A stretch of DNA of 13,016 nucleotides from an uncultured Oscillospiraceae bacterium (lineage in GTDB: Bacteria; Bacillota; Clostridia; Oscillospirales; Oscillospiraceae): NCBI GenBank assembly GCA_934597165.1, contig CAKTQP010000050.1, positions 1 to 13,016 of the forward strand, written 5' to 3'. Each line of letters begins with the position of its first letter. Position 1 is the stretch's first letter. The position numbers and the translations under genes were made by a program. The notes under the pieces were generated by a model. That model made no database searches. It saw only the letters and a program-made list of their open reading frames with translations, and had not been told where the DNA came from. This document shows, one piece after another, positions 6,106 to 12,942 of this stretch.

Positions 6106-6474
6106 ATGGATATTATCATCAAAGAATCCGGCGTAGCCAAGCCCCTGGTCTATATGGACACCGCCACCGGCACCGAATGCACCCTGGACATCCTCCAGAT
6201 GATGGGCGCCTTCACCAACGGCACCATCACCTACAACGAGGAGACCAAGCAGTATGTCGCTCCCATCGACGAGTACAACTGGTGGAAGGACTACCTGGCT
6301 AAGAAGCAGGAGGAGGAGAAGGCTCTGTACGCTCTGTGTGAAGAGTTCGGCCAGGCCGCTGTCTCCCAGGAGTTCATGAAGTATCAGCACCTGCTCAACA
6401 CCGATGAGGAGAACGAACACAAGGTCATCCAGAAGATCTTTGAGACCATCCGGGAGACCCTGTCCGCCAAGTAA
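6106..6474 (+). CDS. Conserved-looking 122-residue protein, function unknown
   Basis: I do not recognise this family. The protein is soluble-looking with no signal peptide, membrane segment or cysteine pair motif. Residues 1-60 look like mixed strand and turn (MDIIIKESGVAKPLVYMDTA start). Residues 62-118 are strongly helical and charged (WWKDYLAKKQEEEKALYALC, then an EENEHKVIQKIFETIRE end), as in a small helical adaptor. AAAGGAG at 6089-6095 lies 10 bases before ATG 6106, a very strong site. Codons are GC-ending like those of host genes. It is monocistronic and converges with the phage late operon, sharing the terminator at 6490-6523. It may be a host gene beside the insertion point or a phage-borne accessory gene; the window does not decide. 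Confidence 0.82.
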   Translation: MDIIIKESGVAKPLVYMDTATGTECTLDILQMMGAFTNGTITYNEETKQYVAPIDEYNWWKDYLAKKQEEEKALYALCEEFGQAAVSQEFMKYQHLLNTDEENEHKVIQKIFETIRETLSAK

Positions 6475-6489
6475 CCAAAAAAACGCACA

Positions 6490-6523
6490 AAAGCCGTGGA
6501 TTTCCATCGAAATCCACGGCTTT
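6490..6523. terminator. Bidirectional terminator ending the phage late operon
   Basis: A perfect 15-bp stem (AAAGCCGTGGATTTC / GAAATCCACGGCTTT) with a 4-base loop lies between two converging stop codons. It starts 15 bases after the stop of the plus-strand gene and 2 bases beyond the last minus-strand phage gene. On the minus strand TTTTGTGCGTTTTTTT follows, a good U-tract; the plus-strand tract (TTTCTTC) is weaker. Confidence 0.9.
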
Positions 6524-6525
6524 CT

Positions 6526-6822
6526 TCATCCCCGCAAGGTGGGCAGCTGCTTCAGCTCCTCCACCATTTTGGTGATGGTCCCGTTGCCACCCAAAGAGTG
6601 GTAGGCGTTGTAGCTCTCCAGCACATTTTCCATGGCGTAGATGGGGATGTAGCCCTTCTCCATGTAGTGGGAGTGATCTCGGATGATCTCCGCCCGGAGC
6701 AGGCATTTCATCCCGTCCTGGGTAGACTGATACCGCCGGTACATCCGCCAGATAGCCGCCCAGGTTCCGGTCAGGATGGGCACACAGAGGGCTGTGAGCA
6801 CCTGGGATACATTGACGATCAT
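6526..6822 (-). CDS. Small phage membrane protein, holin-like
   Basis: The 98-residue protein has one N-terminal hydrophobic segment (about 4-25) and a conserved-looking soluble part with LLRAEIIRDHSHYMEKGYIP (41-60) and YHSLGGNGTITK (74-85). Proteins of this pattern are frequent at the end of tail operons in Clostridia prophages and are often labelled putative holins, but I know of no direct proof. A holin would form membrane holes for lysis; with one helix and no lysin gene next to it, that label is tentative. AAGGTGG (6829-6835) overlaps the stop codon of the tail gene upstream, so translation is probably coupled. It is the last gene before the operon terminator. Confidence 0.8.
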   Translation of the reverse strand: MIVNVSQVLTALCVPILTGTWAAIWRMYRRYQSTQDGMKCLLRAEIIRDHSHYMEKGYIPIYAMENVLESYNAYHSLGGNGTITKMVEELKQLPTLRG

Positions 6823-6834
6823 GCTGCGCCACCT

Positions 6835-8643
6835 TCATTCTATGGGGTAGGAGAGGCTGAACACGTATTCCTTTGCAGCCGCCCCGCCCCGGATCTGCAG
6901 CCCACCATTCGGCGTGATTTTCCCGCGCAGCGGCTGGATGTAACTGCTGCCCCACTGGGATACCGTAAAGGGCACCAGCTCCCCATGCTGCGGCGCGGGG
7001 ACTTTGGCGGCAGGCAAGATGGTCGTCCAGTCGGTGATGCTCTTGGACAGGGTCACCGTGCCGCTGATCCAGCACGTGCCCAGCTTTTTGGTCACTACGA
7101 GACTGCCAGACGACAAGACTCCGCCGGAAAAGCTGGTGTAGGTGTCCGTGCCGCCGTTGACATCTAGGATATATGGCGCGTGGACAAATATCCCTTCATT
7201 TGCCAGCTTGATATAGCTCCCGTCTCCATAGTTGACATCCGTCCGATACGGCGTGTTTGCCGCTACCGGCGGGTCATCGTTATAGTCATCGGTCACCGAC
7301 GCCTGTTTCAGGATGAGGTGATCGACCCCGTTTTCGTCCTGCACCGTTTGGATGACGGTCTGATTATACACTCTTTGATACAACAGCCCATCTTCGTCCG
7401 TGTCGTCATATACCCGTTCCGATACGATATGGATGCTCTCGCCGCTCAAGATGGCGCCGATGAGCTGTGCGCCGGTGATGGTGCCGGTGGCAGTGATATT
7501 CTGGGCAAAGAGGCTGTCCGTGTCGATGCGCCCCCCGTTGATCTTGGTCACGCCGTTCTCATCCTCCACGGTCAGCGCCCCCAGCTGCGCCACCTCCGCC
7601 GACAGGCTCCGCAGCTTGCCCCCCAGCAAGCCGTCATTGCGTACCCCGGCCGCTGCGTTCTCCCCCTGTCCCAGCGCCGTCACATGGGTGGTCACACCGC
7701 CGTCATAGGTGTGGCTCAGGCTCATCACCGGCACCGAACAGGTGGTGCCATCGTCCAGGGTCAGGGTGATGAGATCCCCCGCATCCAGCCGCAGGTCGCC
7801 CAAAAAGGACAGCTCCGCCGGTCGATAGGTCATCCCGCCGATACCGCTCCACAGCCCGTCCAGCCGCGCCTGGGTCATGAACGGGTTTTCGATGAGCGCC
7901 CCCGTCCCCTCCGCAGAGGTGGGCGATAGGGTCTGGGTGTTGCCGTTGGCGTCCACTACGGAGACGGAGAGCATGGAAAAGACGCTGTTACTCTCCTGGA
8001 TCTCATCCATCCCCTCATAGCAGTCCGCCCGGTGCAGGGTCACCCCGCTGGCGCTGTACCAGATGAAATCCAGCTTCCCCGCTCGGTCAATGACCGCGTT
8101 GCACCCGCACAGCCCGGCGATCCAGCCCACCACCGTCCGCCGGGTGTACCCCGCCGCCAGAGACGCCATGGACACCCCAGCCAACACGCTCTGATACCCA
8201 TTGACCCGGGCGGACAACGTCACCCCCGCCTTGGCAGCCACATCGTTCAAAACCGCCCACGCCGTGGCCGCAGCGCCGCTCAAGGTGGGCTGATACAGCT
8301 CCGCCAGTGCCACACCCATGGCATCCACCGCTGTCACCGTGGTCTGCCCTCCGCGGGTCACCGCCTCTGTCACCGCAAAGGTCCCTAGCGGCAGCACCTC
8401 CGCACCCGCCTGGGCGGAGAGCACCAACGCGCCCTCCAAAAACCCGGTCTGCACCCCGGAAAACTGCATCTGCACCGTCTTGGCGCAGGTGTTCCCCACG
8501 GTCAGCAGGGGCTGTTCCCCGTTGACGCTGGCGGTGATGGTCAGCGTCAGCAGCGCCCCCGTCACCGCCGTCCCATTCAGCGTCAGCGACAGTTCCTTTC
8601 GCTCCGCCCCACGCCAAAGGCTGTCCGTCAATCCTGTGTACAT
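6835..8643 (-). CDS. Phage tail hub / fibre-like protein
   Basis: The 602-residue protein sits where siphovirus baseplate hub or tail-tip genes lie. Residues 1-330 look like the hub fold of the gp27/gp44-like family: beta-rich, with GTFAVTEA (87-94), a DVAAKAG segment (134-140) and GDLITLTLDDGT (289-300). Residues 330-395 form a linker with a short coiled-coil-like part and VTKINGGRIDTDSLFAQNIT (365-384), a pattern common before fibre domains. Residues 400-602 are a beta-rich tail likely to contact other tip proteins or the host. Bases coding for about residues 401-501 are noticeably AT-richer than the hub part. ATG 8643 follows the upstream stop by 9 bases, with GAGGTG before it. The exact family is inferred from position and pattern. 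Confidence 0.8.
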   Translation of the reverse strand: MYTGLTDSLWRGAERKELSLTLNGTAVTGALLTLTITASVNGEQPLLTVGNTCAKTVQMQFSGVQTGFLEGALVLSAQAGAEVLPLGTFAVTEAVTRGGQTTVTAVDAMGVALAELYQPTLSGAAATAWAVLNDVAAKAGVTLSARVNGYQSVLAGVSMASLAAGYTRRTVVGWIAGLCGCNAVIDRAGKLDFIWYSASGVTLHRADCYEGMDEIQESNSVFSMLSVSVVDANGNTQTLSPTSAEGTGALIENPFMTQARLDGLWSGIGGMTYRPAELSFLGDLRLDAGDLITLTLDDGTTCSVPVMSLSHTYDGGVTTHVTALGQGENAAAGVRNDGLLGGKLRSLSAEVAQLGALTVEDENGVTKINGGRIDTDSLFAQNITATGTITGAQLIGAILSGESIHIVSERVYDDTDEDGLLYQRVYNQTVIQTVQDENGVDHLILKQASVTDDYNDDPPVAANTPYRTDVNYGDGSYIKLANEGIFVHAPYILDVNGGTDTYTSFSGGVLSSGSLVVTKKLGTCWISGTVTLSKSITDWTTILPAAKVPAPQHGELVPFTVSQWGSSYIQPLRGKITPNGGLQIRGGAAAKEYVFSLSYPIE

Positions 8644-8652
8644 CTCCTCACC

Positions 8653-9036
8653 TCACTGTTCGATGCCGGTCACCGACACATCCCGCAGATACTGCCGTCC
8701 AGCCGCCCAGGAATAGACCGTATAGGTGGGCGTGCCGAAATACATGGTCTTGGTCACAGTGACGCCCGTTGCATCGGTAAATTTCACCGGCACGAAAGGA
8801 TTGTCCCCATCGGAGACAGCGCTCTCGATGACCGCCACCTGCGCCGGTGTCAGGGGCGGCCACTTGATCTTGATGGTGGTCTTCACCGCCACCACCGTCC
8901 CCACCATCTTCCCCGCCGCCGTCCGGCCGGTGTTGGCAGACCAGATTTTTTCACGGGAGATCACCACCCCCTCCAACGCGGGGGTGGGCATTTTTTTGCT
9001 GTTGATATATAGATCGCTGACGGTGATATTCGCCAT
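8653..9036 (-). CDS. DUF6711-like phage tail protein
   Basis: The 127-residue protein resembles the DUF6711 pattern of Firmicute prophages: a start with ITVSDLYINSKKM, an R-x-A-x-GKMVGTVVAVKTTIKIKW core, PPLTPAQVAVIESAV, then TKTMYFGTPTYTVYSW and a final strand. It lies between tape measure and hub, the position of distal tail or tip-adaptor proteins in long-tailed phages, so a structural role at the tail tip is likely. ATG 9036 is preceded by a GGGGAGGG site near 9044-9051. The gap to the tape measure stop is 22 bases. The family name is from pattern memory and could be wrong; the structural role rests on gene order. Confidence 0.78.
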   Translation of the reverse strand: MANITVSDLYINSKKMPTPALEGVVISREKIWSANTGRTAAGKMVGTVVAVKTTIKIKWPPLTPAQVAVIESAVSDGDNPFVPVKFTDATGVTVTKTMYFGTPTYTVYSWAAGRQYLRDVSVTGIEQ

Positions 9037-9058
9037 ACGCTTTCCCTCCCCAGATCAC

Positions 9059-10894
9059 TCAAATGGTGGCGCTAAGGGGATTGACCCCCGTCGCCCGTGC
9101 CTGTCGGTTGATGTAGTTGACCGTGCTGTTGGCGATGACCTTCCCATCCAGCACACACTGCACCACAATGGGACGTTCGCTGCTGACCTGCTGCGCCACA
9201 CGCTCCGCCACCAAATCCAGCCACTCCGTGTTGTGCTCCAGCGGCACGATGGCCTCTCGTCCCGCCTCGCCTACTACCGTGTTGCCGAACAGGGTCGCCC
9301 CATTGACCACGCCGCCCCGAGCGGCAAATTGCAGCGTCGGCCACTTGGCACTGCCGAACAGCACCCGCGCCACCGTCTTCTTAAAACTGCTCAGACCACT
9401 GGTCACCCAGGTCAGCTTCAGCCGGATGTTTTTCCTAAAGGAGCCAATAAACCCGGCCAGGCTCTTCCAGCCGCTCTTGACCAGACCAATCTTGGCCTTC
9501 ACCGACGTCCGCGCACTGCCCACCCAGGCAGACACGCTGCTCCAGCCGTTCTTCACCAGACTGACCAGCTTGCTCACCGCACCGCCAGTGTGGTCGCTGA
9601 CCCAGTCCTTCACCGTGCTCCAAGTCTTGCTCAACCCAACGACCTTGCTCACCAGCCCGCCAGCCGCCTCCGACACCCAAGCCGCCACCGTCGTCCAGCC
9701 ACTTTTGATCAGTGTGATGGCCGCATTGACCTTCCAATCTGTCTTGAAAAAGCCCTCCAGCTTGTCCGTCTTGGGCTGGATGCGATCCAAAATGTCGCTC
9801 AGCGCATCCATAGCCTTGGACAGGCTATCCATGAATTTGGGGCCGCCATCCTGAATCGCCCACTGTGCCAGCGGCAGCAGCACATTCTCATAGGCGTCCG
9901 CCAGACGATCCTCCGCCACATCCGCCAGATTGCGGAAGCTCTCCAGCAGGCCGCCCAAGCTCTCCAACGCCGGGCCGAAGTCCAGGTTCTGCGCCCACTG
10001 GGCCGTACTGTCCGCCAGACGCCCCACCCATTCCAGGGCATCCTGCAAAATGCCGTACACCGCGTTGACGATGCGCTCCCCGTTGCCGCAGCTCTCCCAG
10101 GCGATGCGGAACCGTTCCGCCAAAGTGCCCGCCACGTCGCAGACCTTGCTGACGATCTTCAAGACCGCCCCCACGATCTTCTCCCCAGCCTTGCTCTTCC
10201 AAATGCTCAGCCAGGTAGAGCCGACGGACTTGACCAGCTTGCCGATCTTGCCCATGGCGTTCTGGAAGCTCTTCATCACCGTCTCCCCATGGGTCTTCCA
10301 CGCCTTCCGGAAGGGCTTCCAAATGTCCGCCAACACCTTGCGCACCTTCAGCGCCCATTGAGACACGCCGATCTCCATCCCCCGCAGGCCGCCCAGCCCA
10401 CTGCCGGAGCCTTTGCCCTTGCCGCCGCCGGAGCTCTTGTAACCGCCGCCGGAACCGCTCTTCCGGTCGCTGAGCTTGTTGATCTGATCGAAGCTCATCA
10501 GGTCTCTCTGTGCCTTCGCCAGCGCCTTGGTGGCCTTAGTGGCAGACTTGGCGCTCTTCCCCGTCTTGCTCAGCGCATCGGACGCCTTGTTCAGCGACCG
10601 CACCGTCCCCGACAGCCGCAGCCCGAACAGGGTGCTCACAAAGGAAGCCACCCCCTCCGCCAACGGCTGGAGCACCCGCAGCAGCCGACTGAACAGATTC
10701 AGCCCCACGTTGGCCACCGGCACCATGGTGTTCCCCAGCTGCCGCAGCTGACCGGTGACCCGGCTCATGGCGTTGGACACATCATTCTGCACCCGCACCG
10801 TGTCGCTGCCCAGCTGGCTCATCTTCCACCGGGTCTCCTCCAGCGCCTGGTTGAGCTGTTGGGTCTCCCGCAGGGTATCCTGATTATTGGCCAC
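9059..10894 (-). CDS. Phage tail tape measure protein
   Basis: The 611-residue protein sets tail length and later assists DNA passage. Seen in order: a helical N-terminus (1-60), a hydrophobic stretch (about 58-95), a KAQRDLMSFDQINKL motif (127-141) typical of Firmicute tape measures, a glycine/serine/lysine linker (146-172), a long helical part, five 25-26-residue repeats (393-511) and a C-terminal domain with RGGVVNGATLFG and GEAGREAIVPLEHN. At 611 residues it is on the short side for the family, implying a short tail. GTG 10894 is chosen because AAAGGAGG (10903-10910) lies 8 bases upstream; an ATG at 10945 has no site and would overlap the previous gene more. The start overlaps the stop of the frameshift extension by 11 bases, suggesting coupling. 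Confidence 0.93.
   Translation of the reverse strand: MANNQDTLRETQQLNQALEETRWKMSQLGSDTVRVQNDVSNAMSRVTGQLRQLGNTMVPVANVGLNLFSRLLRVLQPLAEGVASFVSTLFGLRLSGTVRSLNKASDALSKTGKSAKSATKATKALAKAQRDLMSFDQINKLSDRKSGSGGGYKSSGGGKGKGSGSGLGGLRGMEIGVSQWALKVRKVLADIWKPFRKAWKTHGETVMKSFQNAMGKIGKLVKSVGSTWLSIWKSKAGEKIVGAVLKIVSKVCDVAGTLAERFRIAWESCGNGERIVNAVYGILQDALEWVGRLADSTAQWAQNLDFGPALESLGGLLESFRNLADVAEDRLADAYENVLLPLAQWAIQDGGPKFMDSLSKAMDALSDILDRIQPKTDKLEGFFKTDWKVNAAITLIKSGWTTVAAWVSEAAGGLVSKVVGLSKTWSTVKDWVSDHTGGAVSKLVSLVKNGWSSVSAWVGSARTSVKAKIGLVKSGWKSLAGFIGSFRKNIRLKLTWVTSGLSSFKKTVARVLFGSAKWPTLQFAARGGVVNGATLFGNTVVGEAGREAIVPLEHNTEWLDLVAERVAQQVSSERPIVVQCVLDGKVIANSTVNYINRQARATGVNPLSATI
9362..9718 (-). repeat. Five tandem protein repeats in the tape measure gene
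   Basis: Residues 393-511 contain five units of 26, 25, 25, 25 and 18 residues. Each opens with a pattern close to [IVL]-x-L-[VIS]-K-x-[G]-W and holds an AWV or similar motif 6-7 residues later (SGWTTVAAWV, KTWSTVKDWV, NGWSSVSAWV, SGWKSLAGFI, SGLSSFKKTV). The first four are full; the last is partial. The identity is at protein level; DNA identity is moderate. Such units in tape measures are thought to scale tail length. Confidence 0.85.
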
Positions 10895-11219
10895 CGCCGT
10901 TCCCTCCTTTCGCCGCCATCCGTTCCATCCGACGGCGGTATTCATTCAATCTCATCTCATTCACCTCATCGGTCGTCCAGAAGGGGAACACCTCATAGAT
11001 GGGCAACTGCTTCTCCCCCGCCAGATGTCGACACAGCACCGCCGCCTGCCCCCAGGCGATGAGGGCTTGCCTCTGAAACAGCCGCCGCTGCCGCTCCTGG
11101 TCTGCCTCCACCACGGCCAGCAGCTCTCCCCAAGTCCATTCCCCGCTCTCCAACGGGGACACGCCGCACCCCCAGGCCAGCGCTTCCAGCTCCTCGGTGG
11201 TCAGCCCATCTTCTCCGCG
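10884..11219 (-). CDS. Tail assembly chaperone, -1 frameshift extension (GT-type)
   Basis: This frame encodes 111 residues that would be joined to residue 140 of the chaperone upstream by a -1 frameshift at the heptamer 11219-11225, giving a 251-residue fusion. The sequence runs GLTTEELEALAWGCG, then EWTWGELLAVVEA and a helical, arginine-rich part with RRLFQRQALIAWGQAAVL, typical of the second half of long-tailed phage chaperones. The fusion and the short form together bind the tape measure and recruit tail tube subunits. A GTG at 11162 could start a 92-residue protein, but it lacks a ribosome site, and the frame carries plausible protein upstream of it. The end overlaps the tape measure start. 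Confidence 0.8.
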   Translation of the reverse strand, partial: RGEDGLTTEELEALAWGCGVSPLESGEWTWGELLAVVEADQERQRRLFQRQALIAWGQAAVLCRHLAGEKQLPIYEVFPFWTTDEVNEMRLNEYRRRMERMAAKGGNGGGQ

Positions 11220-11638
11220 AAAGGGCTCTCCTCCTCCGGCGCTTCTTCCGCCTCTTTGCCCTCCCGGATGTCCGCATAGGCGTCATTGACCGCTTTCGCC
11301 ACGGATTCCTTCAAGGTCTTGGCCTGCTCCACCGTCACCAGCCCAGAGCAGGCAGCAATGTCAAAGGCCAGACCGCTGAACTGGATCTGACCGCAGTAGC
11401 CCTGATCCACCAGCAGGTCGTAGAACCGTTCCCCATCGGTCACAGGGTTCTCATTTCCCTCCCAGTTCAGCGCCTCTTCCAGCAGCGCCACCATCCGACG
11501 GCTGTCAGTGGCCGCTCCCAGCACCGTCTGAATGGTGTCCTCCTGGAACCGGTCTCTCAGGTTGTTCTGCCCCCGAATGGTCAGACGCAGCCGATACTGA
11601 CCGTCCCCCAGCCGGAGGGTGTGATATTTTCTGCTCAT
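11201..11638 (-). CDS. Tail assembly chaperone, short form (G-type)
   Basis: The 145-residue protein occupies the place between tail tube and tape measure where long-tailed phages encode the assembly chaperone. It starts MSRKYHTLRLGDGQYRLRLT, a family-like opening with LRLTIRGQNNLRDRF, and is helical with an acidic end (EGKEAEEAPEEESP). It would coat the tape measure during tail assembly and is absent from the finished virion. CTCCCTTC at 11646-11653 is the ribosome site, 7 bases before ATG 11638. The stop at 11201 is bypassed in a fraction of ribosomes through the slippery site 18 bases upstream. The family is recognised by order, length and frameshift rather than by a strong motif. Confidence 0.85.
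   Translation of the reverse strand: MSRKYHTLRLGDGQYRLRLTIRGQNNLRDRFQEDTIQTVLGAATDSRRMVALLEEALNWEGNENPVTDGERFYDLLVDQGYCGQIQFSGLAFDIAACSGLVTVEQAKTLKESVAKAVNDAYADIREGKEAEEAPEEESPFAEKMG
11219..11225 (-). other. Programmed -1 frameshift site (C-CCU-UUC)
   Basis: On the minus strand the heptamer CCCTTTC sits in frame as C CCT TTC, which fits the canonical X XXY YYZ rule (X=C, Y=T, Z=C). A -1 slip re-reads as CCC TTT and enters an open frame of 112 codons that ends exactly at the tape measure start. The zero-frame stop follows 15 bases after the heptamer. I could not define a strong stimulatory stem or pseudoknot by eye. Confidence 0.8.
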
Positions 11639-11665
11639 ATGCGTGCTCCCTTCTGTATGTGCTGT

Positions 11666-11698
11666 GGGGAGAGGGAGCCTCTCGGTCTCCCCCTCCCC
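11666..11698 (-). other. GC-rich hairpin after the tail tube gene
   Basis: A 12-bp stem (11666-11677 with 11687-11698, one G-U wobble in the minus-strand RNA) encloses a 9-base loop in the 82-base gap between the tail tube and chaperone genes. No U-tract follows. It may slow RNA decay or partly stop transcription, which would keep the abundant tube protein above the chaperone and tape measure. Structure is seen; role is inferred. Confidence 0.55.
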
Positions 11699-11720
11699 CG
11701 TTCCAATGCGATTATGCCCT

Positions 11721-12134
11721 TTAGGACGCAGTGGGATTGGTCACCGTCCAGTCGCTCTGCAAGCTCACGATGAGCTTGGCGATGACCAGCTCATCCACCT
11801 TGGCGCCGGACACATAGGTGTTCACATAGCCACTGGTGGAAAATTTGGTCCCATCGGGAAATTCCACTTCCACATCCACCGCGTTACCGGCCGTCTGGAG
11901 CGCCTTGAGCTTCCGATAGTCGGAGTCGGCGGCGCTGTTGTCAAAGAGGTAGGTGACCTCAAAAGACTTGGTGTCCTGCACGCCCGGGACGTTCTTCTTC
12001 ATGGTGTCCTTGAGACAGGTGGCGTCCAGCTCGGAGGGCGTCCCACCGATGTCACCGATCTCCTGTACGTAATTCATCTCCACCTCATTGACCGTCACCT
12101 TCATGCCAATGGAGGCAATGCCCTGTTTCGACAT
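11721..12134 (-). CDS. Phage tail tube (major tail) protein
   Basis: The 137-residue protein is probably the tube subunit that stacks as rings to form the phage tail. It has the features of small Firmicute tube proteins: an opening MSKQGIASIGMKVTVN, EIGDIGGTPSELDATCLKD (about 25-43), which is a typical tube-loop signature, then FEVTYLFDNSAADSDYRKLK and DVEVEFPDGTKFSTSGYV with alternating beta strands, and VDELVIAKLIVSLQSDWTV at the end. It lacks an Ig-like decoration domain. ATG 12134 follows AAAGGATG. It is upstream of the chaperone and tape measure, as expected, and a hairpin after it may raise its yield. Confidence 0.9.
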   Translation of the reverse strand: MSKQGIASIGMKVTVNEVEMNYVQEIGDIGGTPSELDATCLKDTMKKNVPGVQDTKSFEVTYLFDNSAADSDYRKLKALQTAGNAVDVEVEFPDGTKFSTSGYVNTYVSGAKVDELVIAKLIVSLQSDWTVTNPTAS

Positions 12135-12163
12135 CGTATCATCCTTTCTTCCAACGATTTTGG

Positions 12164-12553
12164 TTAATCCATCAAACGCATCCAGCGTTTATCCACCTTC
12201 CGACCATACCGGAAGGTTTTCCGGCAGTACCCCGCCGGTTCCTCCGACCGCTCGTCCGGCCCGGCGTATTCCCGCAGAAACCCCATCTCCAGCAACGTCC
12301 GGTTCACCGCCTCGGACAGAGTGACCACCGTCCCCCGGTCAAAGGCCCACAGGTCGATCTGGTAAGAGAGCTTGTCCACCACCGGACAGTCGGTAGACGT
12401 GTTGGTGTACTCGCCCACCGTCACCAGCACCCCGTCCTGGGTCGAGCGGGGATAGCGCCCTCGGACGGTGTAGGACACAGAGCACTCCATGTCCTCCAAC
12501 GCCTTGCGCACCTGGGCACGACCGTCCACCAATGTCAGCGCCGCTTCCGTCAC
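12164..12553 (-). CDS. Tail terminator / tail-completion-like protein
   Basis: The 129-residue protein stands directly before the tail tube gene, the normal place of the protein that caps the tail and joins it to the head. The sequence fits an alpha/beta fold: an N-terminal helix (VDGRAQVRKALEDM), strands GVLVTVGEY and LSYQIDLWAFD, a helix LSEAVNRTLLEMGF and a final strand YCRKTFRYGRKVDKRWMRL, which resembles DUF3168-like and other tail terminator proteins. The start is GTG 12553, with AGGAGG at 12563-12568, 9 bases upstream. The exact family could not be fixed; assignment leans on gene order. Confidence 0.8.
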   Translation of the reverse strand: MTEAALTLVDGRAQVRKALEDMECSVSYTVRGRYPRSTQDGVLVTVGEYTNTSTDCPVVDKLSYQIDLWAFDRGTVVTLSEAVNRTLLEMGFLREYAGPDERSEEPAGYCRKTFRYGRKVDKRWMRLMD

Positions 12554-12567
12554 GGCACATCACCTCC

Positions 12568-12942
12568 TCATGTCAGCCGCTGGAGCTGGAACACCCGGTG
12601 GCAGGGCCAGGACTGAATGGCGCGCAGCTCGTACACCGCTCCGTCGATGACCAACCGGTCAAAGACCGCCGCCTCCAAGCTGCCGTACACCACCCCTTCC
12701 AGGATGCCGCCGATCCGCTCGCCGCCAGCGTCCACCCGACCGCCGGAGGACAGATTGCCCCCCGACTGCCAGGTACGGACGGACTGCCAGCAGATGCCGT
12801 CCTCGTCGCCATCGGCTACCGTCACATCCGGATGCTCCATATCGTACACCGCCACAGCGTCTCCATAGCGGTCGGTGCCTGCCTTCCTACGGTGGAGCGC
12901 AAACCCCTTCCGCCAGGCGGCCGGCGTCCTGCGGCTCAGCAT
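12568..12942 (-). CDS. Head-closure / head-tail joining-like phage protein
   Basis: The 124-residue protein has a basic N-terminus (MLSRRTPAAWRKGFALHRRK) and a beta-rich body with GICWQSVRTWQS, a GG-rich loop (GGNLSSGGRVDAGG), VVYGSLEAAVFDRLVIDGAVYELRAIQSW and HRVFQLQRL at the end. Proteins that close the head channel or join head and tail often have this size, beta content and position. A minor capsid label is equally possible. ATG 12942 overlaps the upstream stop by 7 bases, with GGAGG (12948-12952) 5 bases before it. It ends 14 bases before the tail-terminator start and overlaps that gene's ribosome site, so translation is tightly coupled. Confidence 0.75.
   Translation of the reverse strand: MLSRRTPAAWRKGFALHRRKAGTDRYGDAVAVYDMEHPDVTVADGDEDGICWQSVRTWQSGGNLSSGGRVDAGGERIGGILEGVVYGSLEAAVFDRLVIDGAVYELRAIQSWPCHRVFQLQRLT

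Noticed and set aside
8726..11062. Long plus-strand open frame (778 codons) opposite the tail genes
   Set aside because: It is the complement of the tape measure and neighbouring genes. Its protein is rich in His, Pro, Gln and Arg with no domain, and it has no ribosome site.
11153..11162. Independent GTG start for the chaperone extension
   Set aside because: No Shine-Dalgarno site is placed before it, and the same frame encodes plausible family sequence (LTTEELEALAWG) upstream, back to the slippery heptamer.
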